NCBI GenBank assembly: GCA_016780695.1
Contig: JADHLK010000030.1
Location: 1-12,455, forward strand
Direction: 5' to 3'
Length of the DNA stretch: 12,455 nt
Origin: Alphaproteobacteria bacterium
GTDB taxonomy: Bacteria; Pseudomonadota; Alphaproteobacteria; Puniceispirillales; Puniceispirillaceae
The notes under the pieces were generated by a model that saw nothing but the letters and a program-made list of their open reading frames with translations, was not told where the DNA came from and did not search any database. Below are positions 7,050 to 12,455 of the stretch, piece by piece (position 1 is the first letter of the stretch; each line of letters opens with the position of its first letter). The translations under genes were made by a program, and so were the position numbers.

Positions 7050-7720
7050 TGCGCTTTTTCCTGACCTGTCTTGCGGCTGACCTGCGCGCCAGCCTGACTG
7101 AGCCGGGGGATATTCTGGCCCAGCTCGGCTTTTTTATCATGATAACGGCGCTGTTCGTGCTGGCGGCCGGGCCGGAGAGTGACCGGCTGGCGCTGATCGG
7201 GCTGGCCGGGCTGTGGATGGCGGCACTGGCCAGCATGGTGCCCGCCTTTGAGCGTCTCTATGAGGCAGAAGCCCGCTCCGGCTGGCTGGACCAGCTGCTG
7301 GTCAGCCCGCAACCTGTTTGGGTTTTCGTGCTGGCCAAGGCGGCTGGCTACTATATCAGCCATGCTGTCCCGCTGCTGCTGGCTAGCCCGCTGATGATGA
7401 TCTGGCTGACCCTGCCGCTGGCGCTGTTGCCGGTTGTGCTCGCCAGCCTGGGGTTGGGGCTGGCCGGGCTGATCCTACTGGGAGCATTGGGTGCGGCCCT
7501 GACGCTGGGCGCGCGGCGCGGGGCCATATTGGCCGCGATACTGGTTTTGCCGCTATCTGTGCCGCTGTTGATTTTTGGCGTGCTGGCCGGACAGGCCGCC
7601 CTTAGTCAGGCCCCGGTAGCCCCGCATCTCCAGCTGTTGGCGGCGGCGGTGCTGTTCTTGCTGGTCCTGATGCCGCTGGCAACCGGATTTGCCTTGCGAA
7701 CGGCAGCGGAAAATGGCTAA
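7049..7720 (+). CDS. ccmB: Heme exporter/transport protein CcmB
   Basis: This 223-residue integral inner-membrane protein is the permease partner of CcmA in the CcmABCD complex; the family length is about 220. Hydrophobic segments are visible at about residues 22-41, 46-66, 90-116, 120-150, 156-180 and 193-216, fitting the expected six helices. The stretch EARSGWLDQLLVSP between the second and third segments matches the conserved cytoplasmic loop of CcmB ('...E...G.LDQLL.SP..'). The ATG at 7049 shares one base with the ccmA stop (TGATG), giving translational coupling; a GTG at 7046 is an alternative start that would add one Met-equivalent residue. G-rich sequence before it (GAGGGGGGCGGGG) can serve as ribosome site. 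Confidence 0.94.
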   Translation: MRFFLTCLAADLRASLTEPGDILAQLGFFIMITALFVLAAGPESDRLALIGLAGLWMAALASMVPAFERLYEAEARSGWLDQLLVSPQPVWVFVLAKAAGYYISHAVPLLLASPLMMIWLTLPLALLPVVLASLGLGLAGLILLGALGAALTLGARRGAILAAILVLPLSVPLLIFGVLAGQAALSQAPVAPHLQLLAAAVLFLLVLMPLATGFALRTAAENG

Positions 7721-7731
7721 CAAGAGGCGTT

Positions 7732-8454
7732 ATGTTTGATTATTTAGCCAATCCCACCCGGTTTATGCGTCTGGCCGATTATACGGTCTGGCCGTTGCGC
7801 CTGATTGCCGCTGCCGGTCTTCTGATTGGCAGCTGGCTGGGGTTGGCCAGCTCTCCGGCCGATTACCAGCAAGGGGACGCTGTGCGGCTGATGTATGTTC
7901 ATGTGCCGTCTGCCTGGCTGGCCCTGTCCTCTTATTTGATGTTGGGGCTGGCCAGTTTGTTTTTCATTGTCTGGCGGCATCCGCTGGCAGATATTGCTGC
8001 CCGGGCGATTGCCCCGGCCGGTGCCGGCTTTGCCTTTCTGACGCTTGTGACCGGGGCATTGTGGGGCGCGCCTATATGGGGCACCTGGTGGGTCTGGGAC
8101 GGGCGGCTGACCTCCATGCTGGTGCTGTTTTTTTTCTTTATCGGCTATCTGGCTTTGGCGAACGGCTTTGACAGGCCGGAACGCGGGGCCCGCCCGGCCG
8201 CCATTCTGGCGATGGTCGGCGTGTTGAACCTGCCAATTGTGAAATTTTCCGTAGATTGGTGGAATACGCTGCATCAACCCGCCTCTATCCTGCGTTCTGG
8301 CGGCATGGCGATTGATAGCGCGATGCTCTGGCCGCTTTTTACCATGTTTGCCGGGTTGCAGGCCTTTTTCCTGTTGATGGTTGTCCAGCGGATGCGCCTG
8401 CTCTTGGGGCAGGCGAGGCTGGCCCGGCTGGCTGACCAGCAAGAGGCCAGCTGA
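7732..8454 (+). CDS. ccmC: Heme lyase/heme handling protein CcmC
   Basis: This 240-residue inner-membrane protein loads heme onto the chaperone CcmE in the periplasm. The tryptophan-rich WWD signature WGTWWVWD is at residues 116-123, followed by GRLTSML. The two conserved periplasmic heme-ligand histidines are present: H57 in YVHVPSAW and H181 in NTLHQPAS, matching H60 and H184 of E. coli CcmC. Six hydrophobic segments are spread over residues about 20-220. The start follows AGAGG at a short distance and lies 11 bases after ccmB; the stop TGA overlaps the ccmD start. Length is normal for the family (about 240). Confidence 0.96.
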   Translation: MFDYLANPTRFMRLADYTVWPLRLIAAAGLLIGSWLGLASSPADYQQGDAVRLMYVHVPSAWLALSSYLMLGLASLFFIVWRHPLADIAARAIAPAGAGFAFLTLVTGALWGAPIWGTWWVWDGRLTSMLVLFFFFIGYLALANGFDRPERGARPAAILAMVGVLNLPIVKFSVDWWNTLHQPASILRSGGMAIDSAMLWPLFTMFAGLQAFFLLMVVQRMRLLLGQARLARLADQQEAS

Positions 8455-8660
8455 TGGCCGGTTTCTTTGCCATGGGCGGTTACGGGGCCTTTGTCTGGAC
8501 AGGCTGGGGGCTGACCTTGGTGTTCGTGCTGTTGCTCTGGCTGCATACGGAAACACGGCTGGCCAAGCTGCAAAGCCAGCTACAAAGCCAGCTGCAAAGC
8601 CAGCTGCAAAGCCAGGCGGAAAACGGCAAAACAGACGCAAAAAACCTGCCCGAAGCCTGA
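8454..8660 (+). CDS. ccmD: Small membrane protein CcmD with LQSQ repeat tail
   Basis: This 68-residue protein is the last gene of ccmABCD; its ATG overlaps the ccmC stop (TGATG). CcmD holds CcmA, CcmB, CcmC and CcmE together and helps release holo-CcmE. The N-terminal MGGYGAFVW matches the conserved family start (MGGY..FVW in E. coli), followed by one membrane helix at about residues 13-31 and a charged stretch H-T-E-T-R. Instead of ending shortly afterwards, the cytoplasmic tail carries four perfect LQSQ units (residues about 39-54) encoded by 12-bp repeats, then a polar end AENGKTDAKNLPEA. The family is short and poorly conserved outside the first 40 residues, so position in the operon and the GGYGAFVW motif are the main evidence. 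Only 15 bases separate its stop from that of the convergent activator gene. Confidence 0.88.
   Translation: MAGFFAMGGYGAFVWTGWGLTLVFVLLLWLHTETRLAKLQSQLQSQLQSQLQSQAENGKTDAKNLPEA
8568..8615. repeat. Four tandem 12-bp units (CTGCAAAGCCAG) in ccmD
   Basis: The units are at 8568-8579, 8580-8591, 8592-8603 and 8604-8615. Three are identical and the second differs by one base (CTACAAAGCCAG), which is synonymous. Each encodes Leu-Gln-Ser-Gln. The near-identity and silent change suggest recent slippage under reading-frame constraint. Confidence 0.92.
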
Positions 8661-8675
8661 TTTGCCAAGCACTGG

Positions 8676-10694
8676 TTAGCGGCGGCGGGATGGTCGGCGG
8701 CGCGGTGTTTTTTCCAGGGCTGAGACCGTGTTATCGCTCAGATCGCGCGGCGGCAGCTGCACCGCCCGGGCCAACTCCTCATAGGGCTCTGTCTTATGCG
8801 GAAAGGCCATCGCCCGCACAAAATGATCCTGAAAATCCGCCTCTATAGCGGTTTCAATTTTCTCTATGCGGCGCACCAGCTGGGTAATCTCTGTGCGCGC
8901 CTCCAGATTGAGCAGGGCCATGCGCGCGCCCGCCCCGGCAGAATTACCGGCTGCCACCACCCGGTCCAGCACGCAATCAGGAACCATGCCCAGCACCATC
9001 GCATATTTCGGGTCGATATGGCTGCCAAAGGCCCCGGCCAGCAGAACGCGATCCACCTTGTCTATCGCCAGACGGTCCATCAACAGGCGAAAGCCGGCAT
9101 GCAGGGCCGCCTTGGCCAGCTGAATAGCCCGGATATCATTCTGGGTAATGCTGACAGTCTCGGTAATTTGCCAGGAAAAGGTCCGGCCATCAGGCTGGAT
9201 GCGTGCGGTGCGGCTGGCCATCTTGCCATCAATCACGCCGTCTGCGCTCATCAGCCCGGCCAGATACATCTCGGCCATCGCCTCAATAATACCAGACCCG
9301 CAAATACCGGTAATGCCGGTTTTCTGCACAGCCTCAGCAAAGCCCGCATCATCTGACCAGAGATCACAGCCAATAACCGAAAAGCGCGGCTCCAGCGTTT
9401 CGCGATCAATCCGCAGCCGCTCTATCGCCCCCGGCGCAGCGCGCTGGCCAGCGCTGACCTGAGCCCCTTCAAAGGCCGGGCCAGTCGGCGAGGAAGCCGC
9501 CAGTAATCTTTTTGAATTACCCAACACAATCTCAGCATTGGTGCCAACATCAATCAACAGGCTGATCGCTTCTGATTTGTGGGGGGCTTCTGCCAGCACC
9601 GCCCCGGCCGCATCTGCGCCAACATGGCCAGCGATACAGGGCAGCACAAACACCCGGCAGCCCGGATGCAGCTGCAGGCCCAGCTCAGAGGCCAGACAAT
9701 CCACCGGACCGTCCACCGCCAGCGCAAAAGGTGCCCCGCCCAGCTCCACCGGATCAATGCCCAGAAACAGATGATGCATCACCGGATTACCGACCAAAAC
9801 CAGCTCCAGAATATCGCTGGTCTCCAGCCCGGCGGAGGCGGCGGCCTCACTGATCAGCTGCTGCAAGCCGTCGCGCACCGCCTGCGTCATTTCAGCAGCC
9901 CCGCCCTCCTGCATCATGCTCCAGGAAACCCGGCTCATCAAATCCTCGCCAAAACGGATTTGCGGGTTCATCATGCCGCTCGATGCCAGCACCTCACCGC
10001 TGTTCATATCACACAGATGCGCTGACATGGTGGTAGAGCCAACATCAATCGCTACGCCGCCTACCTGTTCTTTCAGACCCGGCCAGATGGCGACAATTTC
10101 GCTGCCACCGCGCAGCGCAACGGTCACCTGCCATTTCCCCCGGCGCAAGACCGGCTGGAGCTGTTGCAAGACAGGCAAGCCGGCCTGCAGCGGGCCAGAC
10201 ACCCGGTCCGGCCATTGCGCCTCTACCGCCTCAAACAGGCGGCGCAAATCACCGGACGGATCATGCATATCCGGCTCCTGCACCTCAACAAAACAAAGCC
10301 GGACAGGCGGGTTAAGGGTGATTTCCCGATTATCAGCAGCTTTGCGAACCACCTGGCTGTGCACCTGGCTGGTTGCTGGAACATCTACCAGCAAATCGCC
10401 AGTGACCGTGCATTGGCAGGCCAGCCGCCGTCCGTCTGGCAGGCTGCGTTTTTCTGCATAGCGCCTTTCAGCCGCTTCTGGTGAGCTGACATGATGCGGG
10501 CTGGATTCGATACCATGCTTGGCAAACTGGCCACTGGCAATATCCACCTGACAGCGCCCGCACAAGGCGCGCCCGCCACAGACCGAATCCACATCCGCAC
10601 CCAGCTGGCGGGCCGCATCCAGCAAGCTGGTTCCGGCCTCTATCCGGCCCTGTCTGCCAGAGGGGGTAAAGATGACTTTATAATCTTCGCTCAC
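8676..10694 (-). CDS. Reductive activator of corrinoid-dependent enzymes: [2Fe-2S] ferredoxin plus ASKHA ATPase (DUF4445/RACE)
   Basis: This 672-residue protein is expected to reduce inactivated Co(II) corrinoid back to Co(I), driven by ATP (known for RACo/AcsV, RamA and O-demethylase activating enzymes). The N-terminal ferredoxin domain carries cluster ligands Cys39, Cys45, Cys48 (C-x5-C-x2-C) and Cys93 in RLACQC. A linker and middle domain follow to about residue 210. The ASKHA part shows AIDVGSTT at 215-222, LIDVGTNAEI at 380-389, SSPTGPAFEG at 401-410, GITGICGSGIIE at 460-471 and LLAGAFGSHI at 551-560. The architecture, with one plant-type [2Fe-2S] domain, resembles RACo rather than archaeal RamA, which has two [4Fe-4S] clusters. 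The start is GTG at 10694, supported by AAGGGG six bases upstream. The C-terminus ends in a short Arg-rich tail (RRRPSRRR). It is the third gene of the operon, 42 bases after the methyltransferase gene. The electron donor and target corrinoid protein are not visible here. Confidence 0.9.
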   Translation of the reverse strand: MSEDYKVIFTPSGRQGRIEAGTSLLDAARQLGADVDSVCGGRALCGRCQVDIASGQFAKHGIESSPHHVSSPEAAERRYAEKRSLPDGRRLACQCTVTGDLLVDVPATSQVHSQVVRKAADNREITLNPPVRLCFVEVQEPDMHDPSGDLRRLFEAVEAQWPDRVSGPLQAGLPVLQQLQPVLRRGKWQVTVALRGGSEIVAIWPGLKEQVGGVAIDVGSTTMSAHLCDMNSGEVLASSGMMNPQIRFGEDLMSRVSWSMMQEGGAAEMTQAVRDGLQQLISEAAASAGLETSDILELVLVGNPVMHHLFLGIDPVELGGAPFALAVDGPVDCLASELGLQLHPGCRVFVLPCIAGHVGADAAGAVLAEAPHKSEAISLLIDVGTNAEIVLGNSKRLLAASSPTGPAFEGAQVSAGQRAAPGAIERLRIDRETLEPRFSVIGCDLWSDDAGFAEAVQKTGITGICGSGIIEAMAEMYLAGLMSADGVIDGKMASRTARIQPDGRTFSWQITETVSITQNDIRAIQLAKAALHAGFRLLMDRLAIDKVDRVLLAGAFGSHIDPKYAMVLGMVPDCVLDRVVAAGNSAGAGARMALLNLEARTEITQLVRRIEKIETAIEADFQDHFVRAMAFPHKTEPYEELARAVQLPPRDLSDNTVSALEKTPRRRPSRRR

Positions 10695-10700
10695 CGCCTG

Positions 10701-10706
10701 CCCCTT
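10701..10706 (-). promoter_or_regulatory. Ribosome binding site AAGGGG supporting a GTG start
   Basis: On the minus strand AAGGGG lies six bases before the GTG at 10694-10692. No ATG occurs nearby in frame, and translation from this GTG gives a complete ferredoxin domain, so GTG is the start. Confidence 0.65.
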
Positions 10707-10736
10707 CTGAGCTGATCTGTCCGGCTCTGCTGTTGT

Positions 10737-11639
10737 TCAGGCGCGTTGCCTGCGCCGGTTGGTGCGTCGTTCGCGCCCGCCACTTCCCTCGGCGACTGGC
10801 TCACGGAATTTCGCTATCCAGCGCCGACATTCCGGGTCCACCCCGTTCATCACATTGGCCCCCATGATAGCGGTCATTTCCTCTGCGTGCAGCGGATTCA
10901 TAATAGCAGAAGTCATGCCCGCCCCGGCAGCCATGGATAAAAAGGCGGCGTTCATGCCGTGCCGGTTGGGCAGGCCAAAAGAGATATTGGAGGCCCCGCA
11001 GGTGGTGTTCACCTTCAGCTCGGTGCGCAGGCGGGTGATCAAATCCAGCGCTGACCGGCCGGCCAGATTAATCGCCCCAACCGGCATAATCAGCGGATCA
11101 ACAACCACATCCTCGCGCGGGATGCCGAAATCCGCGGCCCGCTCAACAATCTTTTTCGCCACCTCATAGCGCACATTGGGATCTTCTGAAATGCCAGTCT
11201 CATCATTGGAGATAGCTACCACCGCCGCGCCGTATTTCTTCACCAGCGGCAAGACGCTCTCCAGCCTTTCTTCCTCGCCAGTGACCGAATTGACCAGCGC
11301 CTTGCCCTGATAGACAGCCAGCCCAGCCTCCAAAGCGGCAACGATAGAGCTGTCAATCGACAAGGGCACATCAGTGATAGATTGAAGCAGCTGGATACTT
11401 TCAGCCAGAATCTTCGGCTCATCCGCCAGAGGAATTCCGGCATTAACATCCAGCATGGTGGCCCCGGCCTCTACCTGGGCGGTTGCATCTGAGATCACGC
11501 GGCTATAATCGCCTTCTGCCATTTCAGCTGCCAGCAATTTGCGGCCGGTCGGATTGATCCGCTCTCCTATCACGCAAAAAGGGGCATCAAAGCCAATGAT
11601 AATTTCTTTGGTCGGGGAAGAGAGAATTGTGCGGGTCAT
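10737..11639 (-). CDS. Methyltetrahydrofolate:corrinoid methyltransferase (pterin-binding, DHPS-like/MeTr family)
   Basis: This 300-residue TIM-barrel protein of the pterin-binding family should transfer a methyl group between tetrahydrofolate and a corrinoid protein (as in AcsE/MeTr and the folate domain of MetH). Motifs: GERINPTGR at 25-33, LDVNAG at 63-68, LSIDSS at 93-98, NSVTGEE at 117-123, DPLIMPVG at 181-188 and CGASNISFGLPNR at 214-226. The Asp in LDVNAG and the Asn in SNISFGLPNR belong to the pterin-binding set in this family. It is not dihydropteroate synthase: the GASN.SFGLPNR motif and the neighbours (MTHFR-like protein, corrinoid activator) point to methyl transfer. The start ATG at 11639 follows AGGAGA by 8 bases. 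The barrel ends near residue 280; the remaining 20 residues are an Arg-rich tail (GGRERRTNRRRQRA). In vivo direction is inferred to be corrinoid to THF (demethylation). It is the second gene of the operon. Confidence 0.9.
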   Translation of the reverse strand: MTRTILSSPTKEIIIGFDAPFCVIGERINPTGRKLLAAEMAEGDYSRVISDATAQVEAGATMLDVNAGIPLADEPKILAESIQLLQSITDVPLSIDSSIVAALEAGLAVYQGKALVNSVTGEEERLESVLPLVKKYGAAVVAISNDETGISEDPNVRYEVAKKIVERAADFGIPREDVVVDPLIMPVGAINLAGRSALDLITRLRTELKVNTTCGASNISFGLPNRHGMNAAFLSMAAGAGMTSAIMNPLHAEEMTAIMGANVMNGVDPECRRWIAKFREPVAEGSGGRERRTNRRRQRA

Positions 11640-11647
11640 ATTACTTT

Positions 11648-11653
11648 TCTCCT
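11648..11653 (-). promoter_or_regulatory. Strong ribosome binding site AGGAGA of the methyltransferase gene
   Basis: The minus strand shows AGGAGA eight bases before the ATG at 11639, the best Shine-Dalgarno match in the window. It lies in the 45-base gap after the MTHFR-like gene, suggesting high independent translation of the second operon gene. Confidence 0.65.
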
Positions 11654-11684
11654 GTGCCTGAAAAACCCTGAAGCCGGAGCCGGG

Positions 11685-12455
11685 TTATTCTGTTTCGATT
11701 ACCTCAAAGCCGCCTTTGGCGCTTAGCGTGACATCCCCTTTGGCGACAGCAGCAGCCCATCTGGCGGTGCGGGCAAATCCGCCAAACGGATAATAGTGGA
11801 AATGGGCCAACAGACACTCCTCATCAGCCGCCATACCTTCAGCCAGCCCAGCTATCAGCAAATGCGGCGATTGCACAGTCATCAGCTTGGTCACATTACG
11901 CGCCTGTTTGGCGATAAACTGCATAGACGGCCCAATGCCGGAAATCTGGGCAAAACGGAACAGGGTTTTGATCGTTGCTGGACCCGGAATTCCTACCCGT
12001 ATCGGCAGGCGATTGCCGGCCAGGCGTATCTGCTTTTCCCAGAGCAACACGGCGGCAGCATCAAAACAAAATTGTGTCTCTATATAGAGGTTAAGCCCTT
12101 CTTTTTTGGCAAATTCATTCTTCCAGCCAAGCGCGTCTGCGATGGCCTGATCGGAAATATCCGGGCTGCCTTCCGGATGGCCGGAAACACCGATATGAGA
12201 AATATTATGCTTTTGCAGGATGCCGGTTTCCAGCACCTGCATAGAGCTGTCAAAGGCACCCACCGGCTTGTCCACCCCGCCGCCAATGACCAGCACCTCG
12301 CTGACTGCCGCTTCGGAGACCATTTTTGCCACCAGCCCGTCCAGCTGGTCTGCATCCTTGAGCGAGCGAGCGGCGATATGCGGGATCGGGTGCATCCCCT
12401 CATCGCGCAGGCGTTTGGAGACCTCTATGGTGTCAAGCGGATCACTGCCCGGCAG
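11685..12455 (-). CDS. Methylenetetrahydrofolate reductase-like protein (MetF family), 5' end outside window
   Basis: The frame is open to the right edge, so 256 C-terminal residues are visible and about 40-60 N-terminal residues are missing. The visible part begins LPGSDPLDTIEVSKRLRDEG and continues MHPIPHIAARSL; the Met in the second stretch is internal, not the start. MetF features: PHIAAR, a VLVIGGGVD segment where classical enzymes have ALRGD, ISHIGVSGHPEGSPD (compare VAAYPE in E. coli), TQFCFD (conserved TQF.FD involved in flavin/folate binding), and RVGIPGPATIKTLFRFA (compare PGI.P). The protein should be an FAD-containing TIM barrel interconverting methyl-THF and methylene-THF. The divergent ALRGD region and the operon context suggest a catabolic paralogue oxidising methyl-THF rather than the methionine-biosynthetic enzyme (inference). 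The catalytic N-terminal Glu motif lies outside the window. Its stop is 45 bases from the methyltransferase start, and all three genes are probably one transcript. Confidence 0.88.
   Translation of the reverse strand: MPGSDPLDTIEVSKRLRDEGMHPIPHIAARSLKDADQLDGLVAKMVSEAAVSEVLVIGGGVDKPVGAFDSSMQVLETGILQKHNISHIGVSGHPEGSPDISDQAIADALGWKNEFAKKEGLNLYIETQFCFDAAAVLLWEKQIRLAGNRLPIRVGIPGPATIKTLFRFAQISGIGPSMQFIAKQARNVTKLMTVQSPHLLIAGLAEGMAADEECLLAHFHYYPFGGFARTARWAAAVAKGDVTLSAKGGFEVIETE

Noticed and set aside
7744..8640. Open frame of 298 codons on the minus strand, antisense to ccmC and ccmD
   Set aside because: CcmC on the plus strand has its WWD signature and both histidines; the antisense product is Gln/Pro/Arg-rich without recognisable motifs.
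8381..8848. Plus-strand frame overlapping ccmC, ccmD and the activator gene, with a PAAKPAAK stretch
   Set aside because: This is the 12-bp ccmD repeat read in another frame; it lacks independent support and conflicts with three real genes.
10737..11639. Dihydropteroate synthase (folP)
   Set aside because: It shares the pterin-binding barrel, but the CGASNISFGLPNR motif and the corrinoid activator and MTHFR-like neighbours fit a methyl-THF:corrinoid methyltransferase.

Overview
The window looks like chromosomal DNA of an alphaproteobacterium, most likely a marine, aerobically respiring one. Three things suggest this: a Suv3-type helicase followed by an S4 RNA-binding protein, an aconitase A gene divergent from a ccmABCD cytochrome c maturation operon, and a corrinoid/folate C1 operon of a kind I associate with roseobacters and SAR116-like bacteria. 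A finer placement is not possible from this sequence. GC content is high (about 60% or more in the genes) except for a patch of about 43% around positions 3060-3455. No tRNA, rRNA, CRISPR array or complete mobile element was seen.

Layout: (1) 1-2937, minus strand: the first 18 codons of an S4-domain (Hsp15/HslR-like) protein lie just downstream of a 954-residue Suv3/MgpS-like DExx-box RNA helicase. The helicase has a long low-complexity, charge-segregated C-terminal tail containing coding tandem repeats. (2) 2938-3533: an AT-richer island carrying a short plus-strand reading frame. It looks like the 5' remnant of a larger gene (possibly a DGQHR-domain protein) and runs into a bidirectional hairpin terminator. 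(3) 3534-6209, minus: acnA, complete, with all three cluster cysteines. (4) 6405-8660, plus: ccmA-ccmB-ccmC-ccmD, tightly packed and partly overlapping, ending in a ccmD with a 12-bp coding repeat. (5) 8676-12455, minus: an operon read from right to left, consisting of a methylenetetrahydrofolate reductase-like protein (5' end outside the window), a methyltetrahydrofolate:corrinoid methyltransferase, and a [2Fe-2S]/ASKHA reductive activator of corrinoid enzymes.

How the genes fit together: CcmABCD exports and handles heme for c-type cytochromes, and aconitase feeds the TCA cycle, so this is a respiring cell. The right-hand operon supplies the folate-linked half of a corrinoid-dependent demethylation pathway. 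A substrate-specific methyltransferase and a corrinoid protein, presumably encoded beyond the right edge, would load a methyl group on cobalamin. The DHPS-like methyltransferase would move it to tetrahydrofolate, the MTHFR-like protein would oxidise methyl-THF to methylene-THF, and the activator would rescue inactivated Co(II) corrinoid. Finding this low-potential chemistry in an apparently aerobic bacterium is the most interesting biology here. The truncated gene between the helicase and acnA and the three coding minisatellites are the other points worth a second look.
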